This document shows positions 12,017-24,195 of a DNA stretch of 64,000 nucleotides, one piece after another (within the stretch, counting starts at the first letter, position 1; the number at the start of each line of letters is the position of its first letter). Made by a program: the position numbers and the translations under genes. The notes below the pieces were generated by a model. The model ran no database searches. It saw only the letters and a program-made list of their open reading frames with translations, and was not told the DNA's origin. This stretch comes from Dryococelus australis (lineage: Eukaryota; Arthropoda; Insecta; Phasmatodea; Phasmatidae). The stretch spans positions 230,104,620 through 230,168,619 of the forward strand of contig CM057009.1 in the NCBI GenBank assembly GCA_029891345.1, read 5' to 3'.

Positions 12017-12136
12017 TCAAGTAATCCTTTCAAAGTGTTTTATGTAATATTTTCAGTGTTTTTTGCCATTTTCTGTACGGTGTATGGATAGCCCCTAGAA
12101 TCCACCGGGTAGTAAGCATATTTTCAATAACTTCCG
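12017..12136 (+). repeat. Candidate 3' terminal direct repeat of the Gypsy element
   Basis: Direct repeat of 3760-3880 (see that entry). It lies downstream of integrase, as a 3' LTR should. Its right side is followed after about 45 bp by element A at 12182. Confidence 0.55.
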
Positions 12137-12320
12137 CCCACATTTTTCGCTCACTCACAAAATCAGCCCAGATAGGCCTTTCCCAGCAAACACGGAAAAT
12201 AAGGGCCGGAATTGGGCCGGTAATAGCTAGCTGGCAAACTCCGGCCAGCCGATACCGGCCCACTGTCCTATGCCGGAAGCGACCCGATGTGAATATCGAC
12301 TGGCGGCTAACTGTTGGCCG

Positions 12321-12470
12321 ACAGCGTCACGCCTGCGACGGTTGGATGTCGTTAAGATGCCGGGCCTGCGATGGCTGGATGTCATTGCGCTGCTGGACCT
12401 GCGACAGTATGATGTCGTTAAGATGCCTGCCTGCGAGGGCTGGATGTCATTACAATGCCGGACCTGCATC
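12321..12470 (+). repeat. 33-bp minisatellite in element A (about 4-5 units)
   Basis: Units read like GCCTGCGATGGCTGGATGTC followed by GTTAAGATGCCGG, about 33 bp each, with drift and a few indels. The same unit is expanded in element B (44262-44752, opposite strand). Confidence 0.85.
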
Positions 12471-12607
12471 AGCATATTATCCAGAAATAATCAGTATACC
12501 CATGAAAAGAACCTTAACTTTTGGATTAAAATTTTTAGTAATTGTCATTTCCTCTATAAATATATTCATTTACTTCTCAACAAATTGTATGATATGAAAA
12601 TCGTATG

Positions 12608-12682
12608 CTTACCGAGTGCAGGATTCAAACCTAAGACCCTTAAGTTGGCAGACCAGCATGCTAACCTATACCCCACGGGGAA
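12608..12682 (-). repeat. tRNA-like module inside element A
   Basis: Read on the minus strand, a box-A-like stretch (TAGGTTAGCATGCTGG) is followed about 30 bp later by a box-B-like GGTTTGAATCC. This spacing is typical of a tRNA or a tRNA-derived SINE head. The corresponding position in element B (44062-44132, plus) keeps the same layout. No clean cloverleaf is drawn by eye, so I call it tRNA-like rather than a tRNA gene. Confidence 0.55.
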
Positions 12683-13352
12683 ATTTGCTAATATACTCCA
12701 GTAATTAAAATATAACAAATAATTTTATAACACTGATTATTTAAAAATTATTTCTTCAGAGGCTTGCAAACCAAATAGTTTTTGTTAGTTTTTAATGTAG
12801 ATGTCAGATGGTTGTACAAATTGAAAAGATTTCAAAGCAAACAAATGCCATTGACTACCACATGACACATTTTTAATCACAAAAATTATCTAAATAGCTA
12901 ACACATTATCTTAAATAATACATCATGCAATTAACAGCTAGCTAAAATATTGCCTATTCAAAACACTTTCCAAAAGTTTGTCGCAAGAATACATTATATT
13001 TATATATTAATGTGATAAAGAGCCTTGTCTCGGAAACATTACTCGGGCCGGAATAAATAAGATAATGGCCAGCTTACCGAAAAAATTAAGATGGTGTATG
13101 GGAATGGCCCAGAAACATTTTTAAGATGCTTGCAACGTGTTTCCTCTGCGATACCATGCCAACATCTTATTGGTGATATCCATCTGTTTTTCTACAAAAT
13201 CAGCGGGACGTTGTCTTTTTTTAACGGCTTGCAACCTCTCTCAAAAAAGACATCACGCTGTTGTCAGATGGCTATCATCAGGCATTTAAACGACAGTTTC
13301 CGACAGTACAGGTATCGGTCCGACAATTTACCGACGGGTTGTGTTTGTTGGG

Positions 13353-14460
13353 TGTGTCATAAATTGTAATGCAAGTAAGTAAACATACATATTTACATAA
13401 AAGTTAGCTTATATTAAATTCATATCGAGTGTACATTAATCATCTATTCCGAGTAACCTTTCCCAATCAATAAACGGCTGCTGCCACGGGACGTGGAAGC
13501 AGTACATTATATACACAAAATGACTGCTGCCACGGTATACGTATTTTGATTATAGAACCATTCACTAAATATCATATATGAATGAATGCAAGTATAAAAA
13601 TATTTGCTGCCACGGGTATAAAAGAAAAAAATATCATTTCCATTTAAAAAAAAAACGGAGTCTGCTACCACGTGCCATGGGACTGGAAGAAAAAAAAAAT
13701 GTTTGTCCTGTGTTCAAATGGAACAAAATGAAATGATTTGACACACAGCCCGTAACTTCTGCCTGATCATCTTGATTTTATTGCCACGGTTTTAAAGTTC
13801 AGCGGCATGCTTGTTGCCACAAGGTTGCAATGAAGTCTGCTCTGTGAGTGAATATCTTCTTGGTTTTTGTAGTTTAAGTAAGGGGTTTCAGTGGCACGGC
13901 CAGTTTGGTCTATGTGAGCGGCTATTAAGAAAGTGATTTCGTAATTTTACCAAAAATAATATATTTTTCTTGCCACAGACGGGAAGAGAGATTAAAATAT
14001 TTAGCTATAAGAAATGAGGTTATTTTGTTATAGACATCGATTTGAAATGACAGATCATATAAATTGGACTCTTGTGTATTTTCAGAAGGCATTTTTTTTC
14101 CATCCTCGCAGTAAAAAGAAAGCCTTTTCTTTATCAAACGTCTTTACACTGTCACAGGTTTGACATTTCATGGCTTTAGAAAGTGGTCTAGTTAGCTACG
14201 TTCGAGGTCTGGAGACCTGTAAGCTATAAGGATGACTGCTGACTCATCACTTGCCTCGTCGCCTTTACAGGCAAGGGGCTCAACTGACATACTCTCTTTC
14301 AGTCGGCGACTTGCCTGAACGTTATTAGTGGTGACCTTGTATTTTATAGCACGTTAATTGAAGATAGAATATTAGCGTGTCCAAAGACAAAACTCAAGTT
14401 TCTGTGGAAAATACAGCTGTTTAAACTAACTCTGAAAACATCCGTTTTTTCATGGCGTTT
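13353..14460. other. Non-coding DNA with dispersed TGCTGCCACGG words
   Basis: No gene seen. The word (C)TGCTGCCACGG or close variants occurs near 13481, 13525, 13607, 13664, 13781 and 13813, separated by 30-120 bp of AT-rich sequence. It looks like the conserved core of a decayed, irregular tandem repeat. The minus ORF at 13925-14137 is not recognised. Confidence 0.5.
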
Positions 14461-14518
14461 TGGGGGGGGGGGGGGGGTGTATCGTCGGGAATGTCCAAAC
14501 CCCCCCCCCCCCCCACCC
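14461..14518. repeat. Poly-G / poly-C inverted homopolymer pair
   Basis: A run of about 17 G is followed, after about 22 bases, by a run of about 16 C with one A near its end. The pair can form a long GC hairpin, and either strand could form a G-quadruplex. Run lengths may be affected by sequencing error. Confidence 0.9.
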
Positions 14519-16555
14519 CGGACCAAATGAAAATAAAATAATAAAATTAAATTTAGAAATTAAATTAGGCTGCAAACTATATTTTTCAAAATAAGTAACG
14601 TATAGCATCCCTTGAACATGAAGAATGTTTATAGAATTTTGTGGCTATAGTTATACTAGCTCATTGATTGTAAAACATTTTTGAACTAATATTTTTTTAT
14701 ATTATGGATTTCAAAATTTAAAAAAAATATAAAATTTGTAATTCACATTTATCCACACACAGGTATATTCCCGGCCACACCCCCTGCTTGGTTAGCTCCT
14801 CCCAAAATTAAATAAAAATTGGCTACAGTACTGTATAAGAGGAGTACAAGCGCTCGTACATACATCTTGATCATGAGTATAAATTTATTTTTATTTTTGT
14901 TTCAAAAGTTTTGTTTTGTAAGCCTGTGTTAACTTGTATTTTCGTATTATCAATCATAAATTATGTTCCTGCAGGGAAAATGAAATACTATCGAAACATC
15001 TCGGTCTTGCTTAAAATTATTTTAATCAGCAGTACACGCTACCCCTAGCCAATATAATACACCCCTTCCCCCTCCATAATTATTTTTATCATCCTTCCGT
15101 TTACAGGCCCACGCATGGGAAATTCGATGCATTGCTCCCCCTTTCTAGACGTGTGGACAAATATACGCACACGAGGAACTGGTGACGAAATATTAATAAT
15201 AATAAATTGGAATGCAAAATCTTATGGCAACTCCTGAATAAAGAATTGTAGAAAATCAAATAAATGTATACATAAAAGGGGGAAATGCAGGTTGCATAAT
15301 CTTTTTATTTGTAACGAATCCAAGAAATAAATAATGACGCAAATTAATTTAAACGCTTTAGTTAAATATTAAAAAAAAAAAATTATTAATGATAGTTTGT
15401 GCACAGTCCGAAAAATTTTGTACCTGAGACTGAATCAAACAATAAACTTATCTTCGCGATTCCCCATCTCCCTTTTCTGTATGCAAATTATTTATTTTGC
15501 AAAATAATTCTTCGAGCGTTACTGTAATTGGTTAAATTTTTAAATATTATATCATATAATTAATTTTTGATTTTAAATGGGAACATATTTGTACAATTTT
15601 CTAACCATTTTTCATGCCCTATAACACTCTTATACCTTAATATTTGTAATTATAAATTATTATCGTTTGTTAAGCATGTCCGACATTAATTACTGAAGTT
15701 TCCTGAGGAAGAAATATTTTCTCATAATTAGTCTTTTACCCGTAAACTTCCTATTTCTGAGATTTTGTAAACTGTCCAGCCGGGTTTAAAAAAAATCGAA
15801 ATGCCGTAAGTGGAAGACAGAAAAGTTCTTTTTTTTTTTACGTTAGTAACGGTGTCAATGAACTTCCTGCATAAGTGTACAGTTTTCGGAGAATATTACA
15901 TATACCTTTTATCTTGATCAACAATCATATCTTTTTCCGTGTCTGTTTTTGTTTTTGGTTTTACAAGTCTGAGTTGGGAAATGCCTAATCGATTCATAAT
16001 TGTATGATTAGTGGCCACAAACTAATTGAATTGACTGTCATATTCTGAGTGAACATGATTATCACTTCATCTGTTTGCATAACAAATTTTTGTGTTACTT
16101 TAAAGCGATAGGGAACTGATTTTTGGATACAAATTTCTGTACTATGTTTTCATCTGACCTACGACTTAATATACTGATTGTGTGTATTTCCGTTTTAAAA
16201 TCGTCCGTCCGATTTCATTTTCTTGAAAGTGTTCTCTTTTTTTAATGCCAGTTTTTTGAACATATCCTCTTTTTGAGTACTGTACTACCACATAATTGAT
16301 GACCCTAAGCATAATAATCACAGTCTAACACTTCTGACAGCACTACAAAATTTATACACAAGATCCGGAATTCATAGAGAAATAATGACCATTTCTCCAA
16401 ATCCTCAGTTAACAGAAAATAGCTCCTAAAAACTATATTCGTTGGGATTACGTTACCGAAACAGACGAATATATTACGTCTACGAGAAACAAGCATGTAA
16501 ATGGATATAAGAATGTTACTACTTCCACTCGAGGTTTTAGTGAACGAAAGCGAGA
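14519..16555. other. AT-rich non-coding DNA
   Basis: No ORF, repeat or RNA gene that I can support. A-tracts and T-tracts are common, and no internal periodicity was noticed. Confidence 0.6.
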
Positions 16556-17090
16556 CCTACATTCCACTTGGCACTGGAAGAGCTGACCAGTACTGACTGA
16601 CGAGCGTTTCTTTAGGTACTCATTCTGCTGATCTGTAACAGAGGAATGGTGTTGTGGCGTCTGAGTTGGAGACTATACTTCCGGCTGAAACCACTAACGT
16701 GCAGAAGGTCAGGCAGTCCCAGTAAAAGCAGACGACGCAACATGGCGGCGATGTATAAATAGCAAGTTACGTTGTTGTTATAGGCAGAAATTGCAGGTGG
16801 AAAGTATTTTTTCACATTCTTTGACCCCATCATCAATTGATGAGTCTGAATCAGACAAAAATGAAAAGAAAAACTATCCATCTCTGTTTGCAACACGATT
16901 AAGCCTATCATTGCTCCATTGCGTATAGCAGACTCCATTATTCCAGCTGAAAACTGCAGACGAGTGATTCCACCTTGTTCCACTACTGAGTGCTATTGGA
17001 GTGTGAATATTTACTGATGGCGTTCCTTTTGGCATTATACTGGTGAGTGATTTCGGTACCAAGTGGAATGTAGCCCTTCAGTAAGCAAGG
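16556..17090 (-). other. Block with less AT bias and overlapping unrecognised ORFs
   Basis: Minus-strand ORFs of 123 codons (16612-16983) and 62 codons (16874-17062) overlap in different frames. The first ends in an arginine/leucine-rich stretch (LRRLLLLGLPDLLH) and has a methionine-rich start. I recognise no domain. The ATGGCGGCGATG on the plus strand near 16741 is not followed by an open frame. It may be a fragment of a mobile-element gene or of an exon; evidence is too weak to call a gene. Confidence 0.2.
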
Positions 17091-17535
17091 CGGCCGTAAA
17101 TGTTAACAGATAATAAGTTAAACCGAAACACGTTTATTGTTTTGTTAACCTTACAGGCGAAGATGTACAGGAATATTGTACTGGAAGCAAACTTAACATT
17201 CTACACTGTACGCAGCAAAAGGCAGCGTCTAAAGGAGTCTCTTGCGTGGTGGGAAACTAATTAATGGTTAAGACTTAAGTCAAGTTCGTGTTTTCCTGAA
17301 ACTCTGCTACATGTACACAAAAACGATACCACGTAATGTCTAATATTTCAACTGTGAAATGCTTTGTTCACATTCTCCAGCTGTCTCCAAACAATTCTGA
17401 CGTATTTAAAAGAGCATAATATGAGCACAATTTTGTACTATATTTAGGGAATTTAAGTAGATTTTGTGACTTTTAACTGTGCCTGTATTGACAATGATTT
17501 TTGTTGGTGAATATTATACACAGGTCGTTAAATTA

Positions 17536-17770
17536 CGCCATTCACGCTACAGTGAGCACTTTTTAAGTACCTCATAACAGTAACAATAGCAAATAAAAGT
17601 ATTCCATTGTAGTTTCAGATGTTCACTATTGAGTGCAATGAAATGAATATACTTTATTTATTAGTAACATGTCGATTTTTATACCAACAAATGGTGGATA
17701 GACAAAAATTGGCTGAAAAGTAACATTGAGAAGGACAGTAAATATTGCTCACTTTACCATGAACAGCCTG
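17536..17770. mobile_element. MITE, about 235 bp (GTGAGCA family)
   Basis: The left end reads CGCCATTCACGCTACAGTGAGCAC and the right end TGCTCACTTTACCATGAACAGCC, so the two are imperfect inverted repeats. TA lies just outside each end (17534-17535 and 17771-17772). The same termini bound a 234-bp insertion at 61048-61281. There is no coding capacity. Confidence 0.72.
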
Positions 17771-17772
17771 TA

Positions 17773-18627
17773 CCTGTGATATCGTCTATCTGTGGCATTA
17801 CTCACATTACGGACTGGTGGTGGATTTTTCTAAGCAATCTTATGCCAAAAAAAATTAAACACGGGCACGTACCAAAAAAAATAATTTGTTCGTTGCAACA
17901 GCTAAAAGTATATATTTATCTGTAACTGAAAGGTTACAAGTTTTATCTACGATGTATTTTGTATCGTTCAAAACCTTGGACTAAGCAGTCATATATAAGA
18001 AATTGTTCCAAAAATCAATATGTAAAGCAATTACTGTGCCTAACATAAAATTGCGGCGAAAATTGTTATTGCATAAATTAATCTCTGTAATATTCTACAA
18101 AAGTGGTAACATCCTTTTTTTTTCTAGAACTTGATGTTTAGGAACTCTAGTAGGCCTACCGGTCTATGTTAAATTCACAGTTCTGTTTCCTGTATCGCAA
18201 GGTAAGATTTTGAAATGACAACTTATATAAGTTAATTTTTTTTTAAATTCACGTATCATACCATCGTAGAAGAAGAGCATAAATTTTTAATTTGTAATTA
18301 ATAACGTTTAATGTATTTATAAGAGAAAAATATGTTTAAACTATGTAGAAAGCCAATGACCAAATACTGTTTTAATTCAGTAAACATACTCGAGGTTTTA
18401 TTGTGAAATAAGTACAGAGACAAACACACGATACTACGGTACTATAATTTTCAAAGTAATTTGAGATCATCTTTTAATTCTTAATGTCTTTGTCTTGCAA
18501 CCTTTAACGTATTTTCATGAAATTATGTGACGTTCTATGACTGCAGGTATGTCGTTTTTATTAAAGGAGCTAGCCTATTCGAAGTGACCTTCCAGTTTCA
18601 CTCTGTTGACGACAACTCGCTTCTCAT
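17773..18627. other. AT-rich non-coding DNA
   Basis: No supported gene or repeat. The AGGCCTACCGG word near 18150 is isolated. Confidence 0.5.
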
Positions 18628-19014
18628 TCAATTTCTGGTCTTGTTGAAGTTTTTAAAAACTGCGATGTTGTAGAGCAGGTTCTGAGCAAAAGACGATATA
18701 TTAAAATTAATGCTACTTTGTGGCTTTGCAAAAGAGTGATACGTCAGCTCTGGAAGAAAATCATAAGGTACAAATTTTCTTCCCTCATTAGTAATATTAC
18801 CGGGTTTAGCTGCGGTGTTTACCAACTCCTGAGAACATAAGAAAAAATGTACTTCAATTCTGTGGTTGCAGTGAGAATGAATTTTTCGCATATTTGACAT
18901 ATCGCTCTTCTGTAAAAATGCGAAACAATTAAATTTCCAATTTGGCTTTCTGTCCTGTTTCCCGATTCTCTGTGTTCCCAATATAAAAAAATTGTGAAAA
19001 TTAGCGCCCCTCAC
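18628..19014 (-). CDS. Unrecognised 128-codon ORF
   Basis: One of the longer open frames in an AT-rich area. It has a Met start and no low-complexity tract; it contains a cysteine/histidine pair (HSHCNH) and a phenylalanine-rich middle. I recognise no domain and see no splice or promoter context. An open frame of this length is somewhat unusual at this composition, but the window holds many shorter chance ORFs. It could equally be a fragment of a mobile-element gene. Confidence 0.2.
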   Translation of the reverse strand: MRGANFHNFFILGTQRIGKQDRKPNWKFNCFAFLQKSDMSNMRKIHSHCNHRIEVHFFLCSQELVNTAAKPGNITNEGRKFVPYDFLPELTYHSFAKPQSSINFNISSFAQNLLYNIAVFKNFNKTRN

Positions 19015-19975
19015 CCCTTTAACAATTCTGTAACTCAGTTTGTGTTATTCCACTCTTCTTCCCCTCTGAGCACAAAGTGTTAATTTCATGGCAATTTTTA
19101 TACTTTTGACAGCATAAATTCAATGAGATACTTTCTTGCCGCAACAAAGTGAAACTGATATATGAATCCATTCATTTACATTCCATTATTCCTTTAGTTC
19201 ATCAAGTTGGCTACAGGATATTGAACAAATCAAAATACAATCTTAGAGTAACTTAACAGCGACGCCCCGCGTAAGGGCATCAATTTATTTATGTAAGGAA
19301 ACGTAAAGTAATGATGATATATATACATATATATGTCACGTGTGTGTATGTGTACTTAGTTTTAACACTATGAGACAAAACTAGGATTCACAAGCACCAT
19401 TCAATAGAATGTGGCATGAACCATGGTCACAATTAGAGTGTGTCACTAGATGTCTGGTAAATTTGCTATAGGGACATAACACAACATCCTGGAACACTGA
19501 AGAAGATTTCTACCACACTACATATTGAAATTATACTCTCTTTAGAAATAACAAATTATTTGAAATTAATTGAAAACATTGTGAATATCAGACCAAGAAT
19601 TAAATTATTAATTATGCAATTAAATTACTCATAAATCTTCTCCATTCGTAGCTCTGACATAAAGTGTCGTAATAAAGTGGTTGTAACTTGATCCAGTCCT
19701 GATTGACGCCCAATAAAATTAACATGAGCGTTAATAAAATATTCATTTAATAATACTGAAAAACTCACACCAATATCTATTGGGTGCACGAGATATCTTT
19801 CTGCGAGGTATATGTGAGCACAATTCAGTAGTGAATAATTGCATAAATTTCCAAGATGGCGTAAGTGACTGGCGTCATACTAGAAACTTAATCTTCGGCC
19901 ATCGCAAATGATAAATCGAACAGATATAATTAATACAATGTAACTCACAAATTATGTTCTGGAGTAGCTACATCT
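19015..19975. other. Non-coding DNA with a short TA/TG microsatellite
   Basis: A short alternating stretch near 19315-19352 (ATATATACATATATATG then GTGTGTGTATGTG) is the only structure noticed. Confidence 0.5.
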
Positions 19976-20225
19976 ATAAGTTCTTCGCTGTTAAAGCTCC
20001 CTGGTTCGATCCCGTCGTCTTCCCTATTCAGGTATTCGGACCTGAGGTACGCGCTCATACAGTCTTTAATATACCACACGATTCTCGCAGATGGCTAACT
20101 AAACCTTAATTATCTGTTACCTATGACACGCGAGCATACTTACTTCTATATTCATAAACCGTCTTCGCCTCACGGCAATCTCTATTCCAAAATCGGGACT
20201 CGAACCAATACCCTTACATATAATT
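19976..20225. repeat. Two facing tRNA-like box-B motifs, possible SINE remnants
   Basis: GGTTCGATCCC on the plus strand at about 20002 and, on the minus strand, GGTTCGAGTCCC (plus-strand GGGACTCGAACC at about 20189) are near-perfect RNA polymerase III box B sequences. Box-A-like words lie upstream of each but are weak. The two face each other about 180 bp apart, suggesting two decayed tRNA-derived heads. Confidence 0.4.
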
Positions 20226-21106
20226 AAAATATTCTACCGGGCCCGCGACACACGTCGTAGCCCGTCTTTAAACATGACGCTTCCCTTAAACGCCAATCAC
20301 ATGGTGGCTACAGCAAGGAAACTGACTGTGTCACCTCATTTTCATAGCAGCCATCAACACGTTACTTTCAGCTTAAAGGCCACGTTTCATATAAACGTAA
20401 TTACACAAATGCAAACACTTATAAATGTAGAAGGCGTGGAAAATATTATACACAATAAAAGAAATTGCTAAAAAAAAATAAGCTGGTGAATAGTAGAATG
20501 AGAATAACCTTTAATTATGCCACGACGAATCATATGCAAATATAAAATAATATTACGTTACTAGCTATTGAAAACTTCAAACGTTTGATTTCCGACATGT
20601 TGTTTCTTATGGAATTTTACACATGGAACTTTTACAGGTAATTCAAGCAGCTATTTTGCCGAGAATCTAACAAAGGTTATGTGGAAAGTGTATTATTTTA
20701 TTGTAAGGCAATTTAAATCTCGTTGTATTAAACAGAGCTTGTTCTTCAATTAAATATATGACTAACCAATATAATGTGAAGTGGAAATGTAACTAGGCTA
20801 ATTTACACTTTTGAACAAAGTAAACAAGTGAGATTTGGTTTTTAAACACACTTTTAACACAAATGTTAAGCCTATTGTTAAAAAAAAGGGGTATAAAATG
20901 TATTCCTTGGTAATATAATAACGATTTACTTAAGAAGATACACTTTTGATGAAGCTCGCATAACCGATGTTATTGTTTTCAACTCTGACTTTATAACGGT
21001 ATTGCAATTGGTGGTTAAGTCAAAGTAACGGAAATGTAAAGTCAAACATTAAATTTTCTATCGTGTATGAAGCTTTATGGAGTTATTGAATCAAATACCT
21101 TTATAT
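20226..21106. other. AT-rich non-coding DNA
   Basis: A 65-codon plus ORF (20274-20471) is not recognised. Nothing else is supported. Confidence 0.45.
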
Positions 21107-21244
21107 GCGACTACCCGTGACTATGCGCAACTACCCGCGACTACCTGCGATTACCCGTGACTATCTTCGACTACGCATGACTATATCTACGAATACCCAT
21201 GACCACTCATGACTACTTGCCACTACCTGCGACTACATGCGAAT
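21107..21244 (+). repeat. About 10-bp tandem repeat (GCGACTACCC)
   Basis: Around 14 imperfect units of GCGACTACCC (variants such as GTGACTATGC and CTGCGATTACC) follow each other without interruption. The unit is pyrimidine-biased and decays toward the right end. Confidence 0.9.
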
Positions 21245-21270
21245 TTGTAATATTAAGATAATGTTAATAA

Positions 21271-21618
21271 CCACTGAGACACTGCAGCTCCACTTGATAT
21301 ATTTATATGTACTGAGCCCTGCAGCCCCACTTGGGATCGTTTTAGACACTGGGCTACTGTGGCTCCACGTGGGAACGCTCTAGCCACTGGGCCTCTGTAG
21401 ACGCACTTGAGAGTGCTCTAGCCACTGGGCCACTGCAGCCGTACTTGGCATTACTTAGCCACTGGGCCTCCGTGGCCTGACTTTATAAATTTCGATCCAC
21501 TGACCCACTGCAGCTCCACTTGGCATTACTCTACTCACTGAGCCTCCTCGCCCCACACGACATATTTCAATCAACTGAGCCACTGCGGCCCCACTCGGCA
21601 TTGCTCTACCCACTGAAC
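21271..21618 (+). repeat. About 38-bp tandem repeat (CACTGGGCCACTGCAGCCCC)
   Basis: About nine units, each with a CACTGGGCC-type head, a GCAGC/TCCAC middle and a TTGGCATTACTCTAG-like tail, at about 38-bp spacing. It lies 26 bp downstream of the 10-bp array and is much more GC-rich than its flanks. Confidence 0.88.
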
Positions 21619-23682
21619 CTATGACCATCTGGAAGAATGTAGCTTTCTAACAATGAAGGTATTATATGAATCGGCCTTGTAGTTTCCGAAGTAGCTGTTA
21701 TAATAAACAAACTCGCATTACATCTTTATTATATTAGTATATATGACTATAATTTGCAATGTCAAAATAACATGTCGTGGTGCGCATAATTAATGCAGAA
21801 TACAGGGATTAAAACAAAAATTAAATAGTGAATATATCAAAGGCTGAGAGAAAAAAATTAATTCATTAGCACTTTATATACATTATAAATAATAAGAACA
21901 TTGTTTCCAAGTTGAGTATGTGGCGACCCAAAACCACAATAATCCATAAAAAAACATTAAGGCGAAACAGCAAAATGTCATTACCACGTTAAACATGAAA
22001 AAAAATAAACAAAACTATATCGATTCTAATGATGATATATTATTATTACTATTAAACAGAATCTGAGCTTGTTAATTTCTCAATATTCCATATAAAAATT
22101 ATTCTTACCACCAAAAAACATTATAAAAGCGCCAGATAGCTCGTACTCAAATAATTAACACTGTATAGTTAAGACCGTAGTAAAAACACTATACCCTAAA
22201 CAATGCATAATTTGATGAATTATATTATATCAATGCTTCACATTTATATAGTCCCCCGTGGCAAAAAATATAAAATGAGCTAAAATATTTCCACGTCTAT
22301 CAAAACAATCTGTGATACCGACAATTAAAACGTTCAAGATTCACAACCTCTACTAAATGTGCCGTAATATCAGAGGCCTTGTATACGGCAGAACTGCGCT
22401 TTTTTGCAGAATTCTTTTGTGAGTCTAGGAGCGCACATTTCAAATCATGATTTGTATGTGCACAATATCTTTAATCGATCGGTACAACACAGTCCCAATT
22501 GCGTAGGTGACGTAGGACACCTGATTCTCCAAGGTCAGTTCACTACAGACAGAGGTACCACGCCACTATTTTATTCTTGACATTAAAAAAACGTGTCATA
22601 CCTAGGGATATTCAGACAATTTCTCATTTCGCTTGTTCAATAACATGATGTGAATTAACGAACCATTTCGATTAATGTAAAAATATCGAATTCATCAACT
22701 AGCTTAACAATTCTGTACAATACACAATATATTATCGGACATTCTCCGCTGGTGGACGATATCAAGCAGCATATGTCGACCTAGTATACGAAAAATAGGA
22801 AAGAAGGCGGTTTCTTGAAACACTCCTCAGAACGTCCGTTGTCTTGGAGACCCAGCTTAAAAATAAAAATGAAGGCGCTAAAGGGCGAGGAGGCTGTTAA
22901 GGGGGAGAAATAGGAACAAGTAGTGGGGATACCAAGCGACACCGAGATCGCAGAAGCGCATAACGAACTAGGCGCCAGAACACACAACTTTAGGCGGCTG
23001 GCAATTCAAAGGACGAAGCAAGTACACAACAACTATATAATACAATTTCCACATACAGAATGAGGCGGAATTCAATCGGCAAACTTCGTGAGATGATTCG
23101 TTATGTAAAAACAAATATAAAATTGCTAAATTGAACATTATGGGAGATACGAGCCTTTTAAACTCTTAATTTAAACTTCATTATTGCAATATATCGGAAA
23201 CGAGGCGAAATTTAAATACGATCCTTCGAAAATTGGTTTTTGTTTACATTATTCCTTCACTTTCTAATACGTTTCATCATATGACGTTAAAAGTATTTGC
23301 ACTGATTCGCTTGGTCGAATTTTGTCCCATGGCATATGGTCAGCGGCATGTGGCCTGTAACTAGCCTGGGCAGTTTCTTCCTTGGCCAACAGATGGTGTG
23401 CGCAGGTCGACAAGGGATCTGGGGGAATCCATGGACGGCATCAAGAGCAATGTGCAGTATTTAGTGAAATGTAGGTTCTTTGTAAACACTTAGCCGCTAC
23501 TATCCCCTTCTCTAATTTCCCCAAACACTTTTAATAGCTTTGCCAACTTTGTAATTTAAGACCACTGCTTATATTGGCCGCAATTATATATAAACACTGC
23601 CATGTGACTTCCATTTAATCCTGATACCAAATGCTCAGAGGTCTAAGTTGATTACAGTGAAAATGATAAGGATTTATGAACA
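21619..23682. other. AT-rich non-coding DNA
   Basis: No supported gene. 22380-23000 is slightly less AT-rich and carries a 68-codon minus ORF (22781-22987) with no recognised motif. 23320-23470 is another GC-richer patch. Confidence 0.45.
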
Positions 23683-23754
23683 GTGTTTGAAGTTTATGAA
23701 GTTTTAAATCATTATATATTAATGCCATTAATGTTGAATTCCACTCTCTCGTAC

Positions 23755-24195
23755 CTTCCAGTTAAGTTAATCATGTCCACATCATTACTACCCCCCACCT
23801 CAGTCACCTCAATCTTATGTTTAATGATCCTCTCGTTCCTGTTCATCAACTCCACAATGTCCCCACTCACCTCTCCTTTCCCTCATCTCATGTTGGTGCT
23901 GATGTTACTTCTAAAACATTCCCCTTCAATAGTACATATAACCAATCACCCCTCACCACTTTCACATCCTCTCCTGGCTACATTTCATCTTCAGCTTTCC
24001 TGCCCATCGCCCCTGCCATAGTTCCCTCAGCCCTACACACATTCACTGCACACCCATTCCTGCCTCAGTGAGCCAATCCCATCATCTTACATCCCTGCAC
24101 AGTTTCTGTGAAACCTGTTACCTCACTGATCCCAATACGCTCCACTTCCACTTTCAACCTTCTTCCACAACTTCCCACTCAGCTGTGAACAGCCT
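23755..24195 (+). repeat. Pyrimidine-rich (C/T) tract, about 440 bp
   Basis: The plus strand is strongly depleted of G and made of irregular CCTC, TCACC and CCACTC words. It keeps overlapping ORFs open (23683-24021, 23817-24071, 24068-24286) that are Ser/Pro/Leu/Thr rich; these are composition effects, not genes. No regular period was found. Confidence 0.7.

Larger units (their letters stand above)
3760..12136 (+). mobile_element. Degenerate Ty3/Gypsy LTR retrotransposon
   Basis: Remnants of gag, aspartic protease, reverse transcriptase, RNase H and integrase occur on the + strand in the order typical of Ty3/Gypsy elements (PR-RT-RH-IN). Candidate terminal direct repeats of about 120 bp bound it (3760-3880 and 12017-12136). 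Stops and frameshifts occur in every domain, an insertion of about 1.9 kb splits RT, and several catalytic residues are lost, so the element is dead. Without the insertion it would be about 6.5 kb, normal for the superfamily. The order and motifs are seen in the sequence; the superfamily follows from RT and integrase placement. I see no envelope-like region between integrase and the right repeat. Confidence 0.88.
12182..13352 (+). mobile_element. Element A: non-autonomous TIR element (CCCAGCAAACA family)
   Basis: The left end reads CCCAGCAAACACGGAAAATA and the right end ...GTGTTTGTTGGG, giving an inverted terminus of about 12 bp. The whole element reads collinearly, in reverse complement, with 43052-44890. 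Left to right it holds a CCGGC-rich subterminal region, a short 33-bp minisatellite, an AT-rich middle with a tRNA-like module on the minus strand, and a right part rich in GTCGG/CGACA words. There is no transposase. ORFs at 12270-12704 and 12289-12597 run through the minisatellite and are probably by-products of its 33-bp (11-codon) period. No clear target-site duplication is visible, so the superfamily is unassigned. Confidence 0.8.
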
